This document shows positions 1-8,956 of a stretch of 64,000 bases of DNA, one piece after another. The notes under the pieces are model-generated. The model ran no database searches. It was not told where the DNA came from and saw only the letters and a program-made list of their open reading frames with translations. How positions within the stretch are numbered: position 1 is the stretch's first letter; the number at the start of each line of letters is the position of its first letter. The translations under genes were made by a program, and so were the position numbers. The stretch comes from Angiostrongylus vasorum (lineage: Eukaryota > Nematoda > Chromadorea > Rhabditida > Metastrongylidae): assembly GCA_018806985.1 (NCBI GenBank), contig JADANN010000437.1, positions 2,134,501 through 2,198,500 on the forward strand, in the 5' to 3' direction.

Positions 1-1070
1 TTTTCATGCGGCTTAATTTGCCACGGATGCCTAGAAGCCACCACTTTTTATGAGCCCAATAAAATGATCATTCCGAGATCTAAGCAAATTAACGACATAC
101 GTGTTTGGCATGGGAAAGCAATATAAAGCGATATAAGCAAACATAGGGCGCGTGTGATGGTTGGAGGCGCCACTGCGACACACGCGCCCTATGTTTGCTT
201 ATATCTGCTGAAATCTGTTCATCCATTGTTTGCCACGATACAACTTAACCAACGAGGGTAGGGAGCAATTGGTAGTGCGGGTAGAAATCAGCCCAAATAG
301 TTGATAGCGAGAATTGCTCCTATAACAGACTGGAGAAGTAGTATGCGGAACAAGTATAGTAAGGAATAAGGAATAACTAAGAAATTGGTGGTTGTTGAGA
401 AAAAGACATAACATGTAACTGACGTTAATACTGCTTATATCAATGGAAAGCTCAGTACTAAAATTCTAATAAGTGAAATGAGAAAAACAAGAAGAAGCTG
501 GAGGCAGTAAGAGGTAAGAGACCTACTGGAGCGAACTGGAAGATCGCTGATAACGCTGCTTATATTCTTTCTTTGATGGGTTGAGTTTTTAGTAGAGAAA
601 AATATAGTGCTCATATAAACGTTGTACAAAGTTCCTCAGCTAGTACCATCCGGTACAGCTGTTCCAAAGCAGGACAATGCAGGCGCAGGGAAGTGCACCA
701 GTTAGGACGATACTCAATAAGCTTCGTTTGTATAAAAGTTGATCAGATAGTAGAATAGCTTGTACAAAATGCTTATGTGAATATGATTTAGAAATGATAG
801 ACAACATTCGTTATTTCTGGAGAATGTTGTCTACACTCCACACCTCGGCCAAAGAATAAAGGTGGTAATGGGTGGCTTTGTGCCGTCCAATGGGTAGTCG
901 AGTCGTTGTCAGCTGTTAACATACTGTATGTGCAGAGGTGGGTAATATATGGAATTCGGTGAAAAAAGGCACCTAATTGCGAATAGCATTATTGAAGTGA
1001 ATATGCAAGAAATGGCCTGTAGTGCACAGAGAGCTAGATATAGGTTAGTGCGATCAGTGGAGGTATTTAG
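1..1070. other. No gene recognised; contains two hairpins
   Basis: I see no protein with recognisable domains and no convincing splice pattern in this stretch. It contains the perfect hairpin at 130-205 (separate entry). A smaller 12-bp perfect inverted repeat lies at 798-809 and 822-833. Open frames of up to 80 codons are present but look like chance. Confidence 0.5.
130..205. repeat. Perfect 27-bp inverted repeat with family A heads in the loop side
   Basis: Positions 130-156 and 179-205 are exact reverse complements around a 22-nt loop. The inner part of each arm is GGGCGCGTGTG, the 5' head of the family A SINE-like repeat, and the loop contains GGTTGGAGGCGCC from the same head. The outer part (ATATAAGCAAACAT) is not family A sequence. 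The structure therefore looks like two family A heads meeting head to head, collapsed to a minimal hairpin, with flanking DNA duplicated in inverted orientation. Confidence 0.85.
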
Positions 1071-1074
1071 TAGG

Positions 1075-1343
1075 GCTCTTGTGGCGGAGTGGTCGAAGGC
1101 GCCCTGCAATACACATGGGATCGGTCCCCGCGTCCAAGGCTCACCAAACATTCCATCCCTCCATGGTCGTTAAATTGGTGCCAGACTCGTCTGGGAGGAT
1201 AGCAGCATTGGTTCGATACATCGGTAGGACACCGCGAGTTGTTGTAGAGGCCAGATACGCATTAAGTCACCTCCAACGATGCCGAATAAGTCGAATGTAT
1301 GACGCGTCCCTTAGGGATTGATCAGTTCAGAGAGCTTTGTCCT
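1075..1343 (+). mobile_element. Family A SINE-like repeat
   Basis: Full-length but diverged copy. The head reads GTGGCGGAGTGGTCGAAGGC (A-box-like) followed by a degraded B-box-like GATCGGTCCCC. The body motifs CATTCCATCCCTCC, CAGACTCGTCTGGGAGGATA and CACCTCCAACGATGC follow, and the tail is GAGAGCTTTGTCC. The A-box/B-box layout is that of tRNA-derived SINEs; mobility is inferred from the copies that have target-site duplications. Confidence 0.8.
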
Positions 1344-1361
1344 CTATACTTTATTTTATAA

Positions 1362-1600
1362 GTACCACAATGTTGCTAAGATATGAGCAAAGCTCGGTAC
1401 CTCGTGGACTTCGAAACCGCGATTACCCTTTCTACGGGCTCATGTGTTATCCACTACACTAATCGAAGTCTTTGTATTTCCCTTCTACGGGCCAAGTTTT
1501 TTACCCTACCGGTTCTATCAGCAGTCACTCTTCAACGGGAATAACCTGTAGAGCCAACAGGCGTTGAACCCAGATAAGCTGAAGCTGCTGTCAAAATTCA
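1362..1600 (-). mobile_element. Family C tRNA-headed repeat, minus arm
   Basis: The outer end is a diverged GTTGCTAAGATATGAGC, followed by the reversed tRNA-like head (ACCCTTTCTACGGGCTCATGTGTTATCCACTACAC). It continues through the inner block ATCAGCAGTCACTCTTCAACGGG. The plus arm that would complete a palindrome is not recognisable beyond a remnant (AACCCAGATAAGCTGAAGC). Confidence 0.6.
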
Positions 1601-1854
1601 CGTCGCGCTGTCCATACAATTTAGCGAATTATCTATAGAAATAGTTATGATCTATTGTATGAAAGAACGAAACCTCGTTAAAAACTACTCAAATGAAATC
1701 CATCCAGATCAAAAGAACCCGAGAAAATGTGCCAAGTCAAGTGTGATAGCCAGGCATTGAATGCTTCAAGGGCCTTGGGCGTTGATGTTTTTGATTCCTA
1801 TGCAAGGATCCCGAGGTTTATAGAAAATCCGTCTTTTGAATTGTTACGGGAAGA

Positions 1855-2040
1855 CAAAATCCTCAAGCAGCAGCTGAACCAGTGTGCTAGATATTTGAAG
1901 GTTTTTTGTGGACGATGAATGCGAGGAAAACGAACCGAACTCAAAAAAGTGTTGGGATGGCGCAGTAGATCTGATGACCATCTGTGTAACAAGATATTTA
2001 TGGAAAGCCTATACATTGAAATCTACAAGGTGAATGAAGC
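1855..2040 (+). mobile_element. Family B SINE-like repeat, 3' fragment
   Basis: Matches the 3' half of family B: ATCCTCAAGCAGCAGCTGAA, then GTGGACGATGAATGCGAGGA and AAAGTGTTGGGATGGCGCAG. The tRNA-like head is missing, so this is a 5'-truncated copy. Confidence 0.6.
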
Positions 2041-2044
2041 GAGC

Positions 2045-3200
2045 AGGTAAAGGCTGAGACAGTATTGATGCGAATAAAAATGATAGCCACTACTTCCACT
2101 TATTTCTGAGATGGGCTTGACTGTTTTCGAGCTAATGTTTTTCTCCAAATGCACCTGTTATCGTCCAAAAAAAAAGCTGCAGAGCTTCGCTCAACAGCTG
2201 GTTTCTAATTGTGCAGGTGCAAGGGTGCAATCAAGTTTTGATGGAGTGCTTAGAAATTAGCGACTATGAGGGAAAGTCATTAGCAACAAGAGAGATTCCC
2301 AACAACGAACTGCGATAACTTCATTCTGTCACAAAGGGAGATCGGAGAAGTTGAGTGACAAGAAGGCGGGGTGTAAGCTTCATCTGACAGTCGCGATCAT
2401 TTTATACTCGCTCAGGGTGGCCAGATGTTGTACAGTTGTTGACCTGTGGACCATCCTCATCAGTGTTGTCGCGGGAAACGATTTGCATAAGCGGGTACGC
2501 AACGTTTTCTCTTATCTGATTCTGATACTCTTGTATATCCTTCTACCCAGAGTGCTACAGCAGTGACACAGGTGTTACCTTAAGGCTGTAAACAATATTG
2601 AACATGTGCTGTTTACAGTGAGTAAGTGACCTAGTGTCGTCGTTGCTGCTGTGGCAAATCCTGAGTCCCATCTGGATAGGCATAAGTCACCATCAGAAGG
2701 CACAAACAACATGGTTGCTATGGAGAAACCGTGCTGTATTTAAAGATGTCTATTCGTTGACTTGTTGCCATAAGTCCTCACTTACATATGCACACTGTGT
2801 AATAATTATATGAAGGCTCAGTTATTTAGGGTTGAGTTTCACTCTTCAACAACCCACAAAAAATTCCGCAAAGAAATTCGTAAGAAGTTGAGCACCTCAT
2901 ATTGAAGTAACTACTACATTTGCTGCTGCATCGACGTATTCATATTCCACTGAGCCACTAATACATTCATTGCATTGGACAACTCAACGAGCATTATGTA
3001 TTGAGCTATTTGATATAGGAGAATCATACTGGAGTACTTGAATGGCCCGTCTTCATGAAGATTTGTAAGGGCGTGACACAATCTCCATTTTAGTGTAGAA
3101 AACACTCCCTATAACATAGCGAATAATTCCTGTGGTTCCATGAGACTACTCATTCCCGTGTACACGTCAGACTGTTCGGTCACATTTCATCTATTATGAA
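2045..3200. other. No feature recognised
   Basis: I find no domain, repeat family or persuasive splice structure here. Short frames on both strands (for example 2351-2566 plus) lack recognisable motifs. Confidence 0.4.
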
Positions 3201-3204
3201 ATGC

Positions 3205-3305
3205 TGGGCCTCCGAAAAAGGGTAGTCATGGGTTCGAATCTGGCTTGAGGTCCAGGTTTTGCAAATATCACAGCATCATAGTGGTTATATTTCTACCACT
3301 GTGAA
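3205..3305 (+). mobile_element. Family C fragment
   Basis: Contains AAAAGGGTAGTCATGGGTTC followed by the T-arm-like GGGTTCGAATCTGGC. It then has TTTTGCAAATATCACAGCATC and GTGGTTATATTTC, the head-to-outer-end order of family C in plus orientation. No minus arm is visible next to it. Confidence 0.6.
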
Positions 3306-3700
3306 CGGGGCCACATAGCCACTCTGAATCTCTAGCCACCTGCATGCTCTATGGGGATTATAAGGTCATATATCATATCGATCTCAGATCAATCCGGCAT
3401 CCGCCCACTTCAAGAGCATTATAGAATGGCTGTTATTGATTGATGAACTCATTCCCTCTATTACGCTACCGCGTTTATATTCGATTGTAGCTCTTACTGT
3501 ATTTCTATGATATAGAACTTACTTCTCATAGTACTCTATGACTCGGTGGTGGAATTCTCCTCTTTAATCGAATTATATAGCACTTCATCCTTTTTATTCG
3601 TGCCTTTTCCCATCGTGTTACAAATTTTCGCATACTTCGACACTGCTAGGGCCTTGAGTCAGAAATAGTTCTCAGACCCGTCGACTCAAGCAGGAGAGGG

Positions 3701-3752
3701 GGGAGTATAGAGGATACTCTCAATAATCCAGTGAATATTCTCTATACTCCCT
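3701..3752. repeat. Imperfect inverted repeat (hairpin)
   Basis: GGGAGTATAGAGGATACTC on the left pairs with GAATATTCTCTATACTCCC on the right with about 16 of 19 matches and a short loop. It does not match the repeat families described here. Confidence 0.55.
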
Positions 3753-3886
3753 TCCCATCCTTGCAGTTCCCGTGTTAACGTCGTAGTGTCCTGCTTGTTG
3801 TGATCATCTTCCATCTGCTTCTGACTAATTTTGTTTGTACCAGTTCGGTCGTGGACTTTTCACTGAAATGACATGCCTTGGCTACT

Positions 3887-4189
3887 CTACGTCCTTAACA
3901 ATTTTTTTCGTCCGCATACATTGTAAGATTTAGCGCATAACGAGCCAGATGTATTGTATGTTGTTGCACATGACGGGGGCAAAGTGGACCGAGTGCATTG
4001 TATCTTATACATTTTCTTCTCAGCGGTTACTTGAGGTACATAGATCTTTCTTACCACAGTTTTTGTACTCAGTAAACAGTTTGACCGACGAAAGTAGTAA
4101 GTCATGTGTGATTCGTGAAAAGCTTCACTTAATACTGTTCTATAGAGAACTTCCCTTGTGAGAAGTTCTCGATCTATCTTTACAGCCAT
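3887..4189 (-). CDS. Unassigned 100-codon open frame, cysteine-containing C-terminus
   Basis: An uninterrupted frame whose last 40 residues contain four cysteines in a secreted-like context (motifs KIQCTRSTLPPSCATTYN and SLCAKSYNVCGRK) before a stop. Its first roughly 15 residues come from the arm of the tRNA-Gly palindrome (4140-4710), so any real start or splice acceptor must lie inside the frame. I do not recognise the family. It may be chance, or the last exon of a small secreted protein. Confidence 0.15.
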   Translation of the reverse strand: MAVKIDRELLTREVLYRTVLSEAFHESHMTYYFRRSNCLLSTKTVVRKIYVPQVTAEKKMYKIQCTRSTLPPSCATTYNTSGSLCAKSYNVCGRKKLLRT

Positions 4190-4307
4190 GTATTTCGTAT
4201 CAATCGGATAACTGTCTCAGAGCCACTATCGCTTGCCTTAATATGATCCCAATCATCTACTGTGTCAATTACCACTAGTGTTTCAGGCAGTTGCCTTAAA
4301 CCATGTG

Positions 4308-4378
4308 GCATCGGTGGTTAAGTGGTAGAATGATCGCCTGCCACGCGGAAGACTCGGGTTCGATTCCTGTGCGATGCA
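4308..4378 (+). tRNA. tRNA-Gly(GCC)-like, probably a pseudogene
   Basis: Length and arms fit a cytosolic tRNA-Gly. The acceptor 5' strand is GCATCGG, the D-arm GTGGTTAAGTGGTAGAAT, the anticodon loop CTGCCAC (anticodon GCC) and the T-loop TTCGATT. Mismatches are visible at the last acceptor pair (G-G), the first anticodon-stem pair (A-A) and the first T-stem pair (T-T). The A box is good and the B box intact. It sits in one arm of the inverted repeat at 4140-4710. It could be a weakly functional gene, but the stem mismatches favour a pseudogene. Confidence 0.65.
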
Positions 4379-4466
4379 CCTCAAAGAGCGACTTTATCAG
4401 ATTATGCACCCTGTGTTCAACCACAAAAAATAAAAAAAACCACAAAAGAAAAGAGAAACTCCATGC

Positions 4467-4537
4467 TGCATTGGCGGAGAATCGGACCCGTGTCGCCCGC
4501 ATGGAAGGCGACTATTCTACAACTTAACCACCGATGC
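4467..4537 (-). tRNA. tRNA-Gly(UCC)-like, probably a pseudogene
   Basis: Mirror copy of the tRNA-Gly-like sequence at 4308-4378. The acceptor strand is GCATCGG, the D-arm GTGGTTAAGTTGTAGAAT (the second conserved G of GTGG is T), the anticodon loop CTTCCAT (anticodon UCC) and the T-loop region TCCGATT. The anticodon differs from its partner by one base, so the two arms would read different Gly codons. Several T-arm and acceptor mismatches suggest it is not functional. Confidence 0.5.
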
Positions 4538-4737
4538 CATGCGATTTAAGTCAACAGACTGAAACACTAACCGTAATTGACATGATAGATCACTGGGATA
4601 ATACCGTAACATGCGATAGCTGCTCCGAGACAATTATCCGGTCGATACGAAATAGTTGGCCGTAAAAAACGGGTGGGGAACTTTTCAAGGAATGTTCTTT
4701 ATATGGTCCCAAGTTTATTTTCCGTCCATCCTTTTCT

Positions 4738-5039
4738 CATGGCAGGGTATAAATGATAAAGCTTTCGGCGTTGATCAATCCCCTGAGGGATGCGCCGTGC
4801 ATTCGACCTCGTTAAGGATCGTTTGGAGGTAATTGAATGCATACCTGCCCTTTACAATGACTCGCGGTGGCCTACCGATGTATCGAGTCAGTGCTGTTAT
4901 CCTCATAGACAAATCTGGTACCAATCTGCCAACACCGGAGGGATGGAAGGCTTGGTGGGCCGTGGGCGCGAGGATCGATTCCACGTGTGTGCTGCAGGGC
5001 CCCTCCGACCACTGCGCCACACGCGCCCATGGCAGGGTA
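4738..5039 (-). mobile_element. Family A SINE-like repeat with 12-bp target-site duplication
   Basis: The repeat runs from its A-rich tail (AAATGATAAAGC, left) to its head (CACTGCGCCACACGCGCC, right). The word CATGGCAGGGTA occurs at 4738-4749 and again at 5028-5039, directly abutting both ends. This exact duplication fixes the 5' end of the family at GGCGCGTGTGGCGCAG and supports retrotransposition of a Pol III-type transcript. Confidence 0.88.
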
Positions 5040-5041
5040 CG

Positions 5042-5140
5042 ATGTGAAATATAAACACAGGGATGCTGAGATATGAACCTACCTGGTGTCCGAGTTTTGC
5101 TCATGTCTCAGCATCCCTATGGTTGTACTTCAGTTGCTAT
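5042..5140. repeat. Minimal family C palindrome
   Basis: Two outer ends of family C lie back to back. GATGTGAAATATAAACACAG with GGATGCTGAGATATGA is on the left, and TCATGTCTCAGCATCC followed by ATGGTTGTACTTC is on the right. A TACCTGGTGTCCGAGTTTTGC remnant lies between them. The tRNA-like heads are lost. It directly follows the target-site duplication of the preceding family A element. Confidence 0.7.
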
Positions 5141-5475
5141 TTTACAAAAAACTTCTTTGCACGAGTTTATTTTGCAGCGACAGACAATTGCAGTTTATGA
5201 GATCATGCAGCCTATACTTTAGTGCAGATATCCAACACTTCTGAAGATGTTTTGGCTCTGATAAGATGATCAGTCATTGAGAAACTTCTTCAATTTTGCT
5301 CTATGTTCAGGGACTGAGCATTCATTCAGGAATTCCGCATTCGTTCAGGAACTCAACCCAGTTTGTCTTTGAAGATAGTTGTTAAGTCTTGTTACTACAA
5401 CATGTTGCTAGTATTTTAAACGTTTTATTAACAAGGGTGTGTGTTATGACATGTAATTTATGGTCTATGCACAAG

Positions 5476-5527
<52 letters not shown>
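5476..5527. repeat. (TA)n microsatellite
   Basis: About 26 uninterrupted TA units immediately upstream of a family A head. The Tyr/Ile-rich open frames across it are artefacts. Confidence 0.95.
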
Positions 5528-5529
<2 letters not shown>

Positions 5530-5531
5530 TG

Positions 5532-5797
5532 GGGCATGTCGCGCAGTGGTTGGGGGGCGCGCGGCAATATACACATGGGATCGATTCTCGCGCCGGTGGC
5601 TCACCAAGCCTTCCATCCCTCCGGGGTCGACAAATTGGTAACAACACTGGCTGAATACATCGATAGGCCACCGCGAGTCATTGTAAAGGTCAGATATGCA
5701 TTCAATCACGTCCAGCGATGCTTAATGAAGTCGAATGCATTGCTCATCTCTCAGGGATTGATCAACGCCGAGAGCTTTATCCTTTACGTATATCCTG
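5532..5797 (+). mobile_element. Family A SINE-like repeat
   Basis: The head GTCGCGCAGTGGTTGGGGGG is followed by the B-box-like GGGATCGATTCTC, the body motifs CCTTCCATCCCTCCGGGGTC and GGCCACCGCGAGTCATTGTA, and the tail GAGAGCTTTATCC. Part of the central block is deleted (CTGG directly after GTAACAACA). A short (TACC)n run lies about 90 bp downstream. Confidence 0.82.
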
Positions 5798-5964
5798 CAC
5801 ATAATTAACAACATTTACGTAAAACTTGTCATTCCTAGCTAAATCGAGGAGTTTTCGCGTGAAACATTCGATTTTTTACTTAATCAATTACCTACCTACC
5901 TACCTATCAATTACCTAACTACCTGCTCACCAGTCATTTTACCCATTCATCAAATTTCACTTAA

Positions 5965-6922
5965 AGGATAAACGATAAAGCTCTTGGCGTTGATCAATCC
6001 CTGTGCGATGCGCCATGCATTCGACTTCATTAAGCATTGTTTGGAGGTGATTGAATGCATATCTGCCCTTTACAATGACTCGCGGTGGCCTACCGATATA
6101 TCGAGTCAGTGCTGCTACCCTCCCAGACGAGTCTGGTACCAATTTGCCGACCCCGGAGAGATGGAGGGCTTGGTGGGCCATGGGCGCTGAGATCGATTCC
6201 ACATGTGTGTAGCACAGCGCTTCCAACCACTGCGCCACACGCGCCACTGGCTGCTTTGTAGAGGGATCGTAATTCCAAAATTGTGCTTAAATCGGTCTAT
6301 TTCCACCTCAGGAATTCATTTAGAAGAGCACCTGCGTGGGAGATATTTGTTCTGACGATCGCTGAAATAACAATAATTAAGTGAAAAAGTAACGAATTTG
6401 TTATGCGGTGTCATTTTCTAAGTGGTACAAATTCAATTGCTCGTTAATAAGTTCGTTAATGAATTCAAGCAAAGCTAAAATCGTCTGTGTATTTGAAACG
6501 CTCCGTAAAGAAATGTCTTCTATTGAACAAAGGTGTAGAAAAAATTAGAACCTCCTTAGCTGTTAGAAAATTCGTATGATCGACCTTGCCCATAAAAAGA
6601 TATGTGTCAAGCATAATGCAATGAATTCTTCTTCTATGCATAACTTAAGTTATTAACATCGGAGGCGCCCCTGCAACACACACACGTGGAATCGATTCCC
6701 GCGCCATGGCTCCCTAAGTCTTCCATGCCTCCGGGGGTCGGCAAATTGAGACCAGACTTGTCTGGGAGGATAGTAGCACTGGCTCGGTACATCAGTAGGC
6801 CACCGCGAGTCATTGTGAAGGCCAGATATGCATTCAGTCACCTTCAAATGATGCTTAATGAAGTCGAATGCATGGAGCATCCCTCAGGGATTGATCAACG
6901 CTGAGAGCATTACTTATTTATC
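5965..6922. mobile_element. Composite foldback element, copy 1: family A arm, unique spacer, family A arm
   Basis: The left arm is a complete family A copy in minus orientation (5965-6245), tail outward. A spacer of about 415 bp (6246-6660) with no coding potential follows. The right arm is a family A copy in plus orientation (6661-6922), also tail outward and lacking the first roughly 20 bp of the head. The same three-part structure occurs reverse-complemented at 15936-16880. Arm-specific variants are shared between copies (GGAGAGATGGAGGGC and AGCACAGCGCTTCC in the full-length arm; CGCCATGGCTCCCTAAG in the truncated arm), so the unit was duplicated whole. Homology stops at the outer ends of both arms. 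Confidence 0.85.
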
Positions 6923-7056
6923 CTCTTATTATGATTGATCTCAGAAACAACCAGGATCCAGACATCTTCATGGACGAAATGAAAGTTCATCTATTTCACA
7001 ATGATAAAAAATTAATGTTAAAAGAAACTAGTTGAGAGAAAAGCAAAGTAGGGACA

Positions 7057-7165
7057 TCAATGCTGCAGTGGGTAACACGTGACCTCCCGGAACAGGCACT
7101 CACGGGTTCGAATTTCATCTGGAGTCTAAGTTTTGCAAATATCTCAGCATCATAGTGGTAAAAAT
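7057..7165 (+). mobile_element. Family C fragment
   Basis: A tRNA-like head remnant (GCAGTGGGTAACACGTGACC) is followed by ACGGGTTCGAATTTCATC and then TTTTGCAAATATCTCAGCAT and CATAGTGGT. Single arm in plus orientation. Confidence 0.6.
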
Positions 7166-7169
7166 TGAG

Positions 7170-7684
7170 TTTTTCTTGAAAGTTGATTTCTAGAAGACTT
7201 GAAGTGAAAGCACTACCTGATAAAAGTTGTTACATTACTTTTGAGCAAAAGTGTGAAGTCTTTTCTTGGTTATCATTTAGGATGGTGGAATATAGAAAAT
7301 ACCGAGATAAGGTCAGGATAAGTTGAAATTTTCGGGTGGTGAATTGTAGTAAGATGTAGCAGTTACTAACAAATACCTCTAAGTACCTTTAAGCTTAAGG
7401 AGTTAAGTAACATATAATTTTAGATTAAGAAAGCAAAGTTTCTTCTATAATTCTGTGATGCTGTGGTCCCCTTATGTACTCTAGGTATCAAGGATTTATG
7501 GTTTTCTATTGAAAAAGTCTGCCTTGCTCATTGGCTGTAGTGTTAAGGTCCTGCCGGGTTCCAGTGCTGCTACAACGGCCATGAAATCTGGCGTGTTCCC
7601 ACGCGGCAGCCACTCAAATTTGAGTCTCGGCCATCGAGCGTCATTTCTTAAGCATCGTACAAGTGGCTGGATACATATTTGGCA
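7170..7684. other. No feature recognised
   Basis: AT-rich sequence followed by a stretch (7509-7650) that may be a very degraded continuation of the next repeat. No gene seen. Confidence 0.4.
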
Positions 7685-7880
7685 TATATGATGGATTGCG
7701 GTGGTCTTAGCGATGTACCAAGTTAGTGTTCTTATCTCCTGGGACAAATCCGGTGCCAACTGCTCGGACGGAGGGCTTGGTTCGCCTTTCACGCAGGGTC
7801 AATCAAACAGCAAGGTCCCCTAGGTACTTTGTGGGAACCAACGACCACGTGTGTACTGTAGTGCACCACTTACCTCGTTA
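7685..7880 (-). mobile_element. Family A SINE-like repeat, strongly diverged
   Basis: Recognisable landmarks in minus orientation are TTGCGGTGGTCTTAGCGATG, ATCTCCTGGGACAAATCC, GGTGCCAACTGCTCGGACGG and ACCACGTGTGTACTGTAG. The head is CACACGCC-like but decayed. Confidence 0.5.
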
Positions 7881-8133
7881 TACACGCCAATTTTCATGTG
7901 TCAAGACATAAGATTTAAAGTTAAGAGTGTAAGGAGGTGGTAAACTGGAGAATTAAGAACCAAACCATGCTGAGAAAAATCAACCGCAGTGATAAACAGT
8001 GCACTAGGAAACATTATTGAGCCCTGCACGATGAAATCCTTCTTGATTAGTCGCTTTACCGAACGAAAATGCAAAAATTAAACGACTCGTTGACTCCAGG
8101 AAGCCAGAATATAGTCATAGTATGGAATACGGA

Positions 8134-8190
8134 AATTTATGTCTGTTGAAGGATCTGTAGATTGTATAAACCGCCGAAACGTCAGCTTGT
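8134..8190 (+). mobile_element. Penelope-like 3' end remnant with hammerhead-like motif
   Basis: Contains CCGCCGAAACGTCAGCTTG, which in other copies here is the 3' half of a hammerhead-ribozyme-like sequence. It is followed by TTTTTAAATAAACAATG and GTGTTTGCTCAAGAAGAA, also seen near other Penelope fragments. The 5' core is degraded (CTGTTGAAGGATCT). Confidence 0.5.
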
Positions 8191-8468
8191 TTTTAAATAA
8201 ACAATGAAATAACACCTTGTGTTTGCTCAAGAAGAATATTGAGAACTATTTGATCAATGCCGGGTTTAATAGAAAGTCGCTCTGTAGATTGTAATAGTTC
8301 TAATTGTTAGTGATAAAGATCACCATGAGTTTGGAAGCTTTTGTCAAGATTCGGAAACCCAAGTAATTTTTGGCTATGTATGGGTCATATGTGACTCATA
8401 TCGTCACGTGTGAATTCATGGCGTGTGTAGGAGTGACGGAAATGACGTCAAATGGCCATTACGAGTAC

Positions 8469-8634
8469 CTCGTGGTGCAGTCTGAAATCTGCACTCAGTT
8501 CTAGATTTCTTATATCCAATAAAGTACTGTTCATCGAACTGGGAGGAGTGCTCAATATTCACGCATCCTGAGATAACAATGCCCACTGTTGGTGCACTGT
8601 TAGATGAAAGCGGATTATGGAACATCGATGGCTT
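8469..8634 (-). CDS. Candidate exon of an unidentified protein
   Basis: An open frame is bounded by a plausible acceptor (ATGACTTAG just before it) and donor (GAG followed by GTACTCG). It translates to a protein-like segment with two cysteines (motifs NSAPTVGIVISGCVNIEHSS and SRTECRFQ). It lies about 320 bp downstream of the CAP gene stop on the same strand, beyond that gene's C-terminus, so it would belong to another gene. I do not recognise the family. Confidence 0.2.
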
Positions 8635-8956
8635 CTAAGTCATAATAACTGCAAATGTCGCGTTTTCAACGGTTACATAGCTTCAACGACAGGAAGCAAG
8701 GCTAAAATGTCAACACCATTGGTACTCTCCTTGTCACGAGAATTCGATTTCCATGTTTATTCCAATGTTTTTTAATTCATTGGCATGTTTATGTGTAGTA
8801 CATTTTGCCATGGTATCATTATCTTATTTTGGAGAAATGGATCTGGTTGCGTTATAGACTGCGCTTCCTGCGGGCACAGATAGCTTGCTCATTAAATGAA
8901 TTATGCAGGTGTCGAATAACTAATGAGTTGCTAGAAACAGTTATTAGCACTGGAAT

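Larger units (their letters stand above)
4140..4710. repeat. Long inverted repeat (about 245-bp arms) carrying two tRNA-Gly-like sequences
   Basis: Reading inward from both ends, the flanks match as reverse complements over about 245 bp per arm. Matched blocks include TTTACAGCCATGT versus TTTACGGCCAACT, TTTCGTATC on both sides, GGATAACTGTCTC versus GGATAATTGTCTC, GTGTCAATTAC versus ATGTCAATTAC, and AGTGTTTCAG on both. The innermost part of each arm is a tRNA-Gly-like sequence (4308-4378 plus, 4467-4537 minus), separated by an 88-bp AT-rich spacer. Arms are roughly 75-80 percent identical by eye, so the duplication is old. Confidence 0.8.

Noticed and set aside
4775..5104. A 109-codon minus frame with a repeated sequence found many times ([24 protein letters not shown])
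   Set aside because: This peptide recurs at nearly every family A copy because the SINE body happens to be open in that frame; it does not indicate a gene.
5382..5709. Tyr/Ile repeat proteins on both strands
   Set aside because: Translations of the (TA)n tract and adjoining family A SINE.
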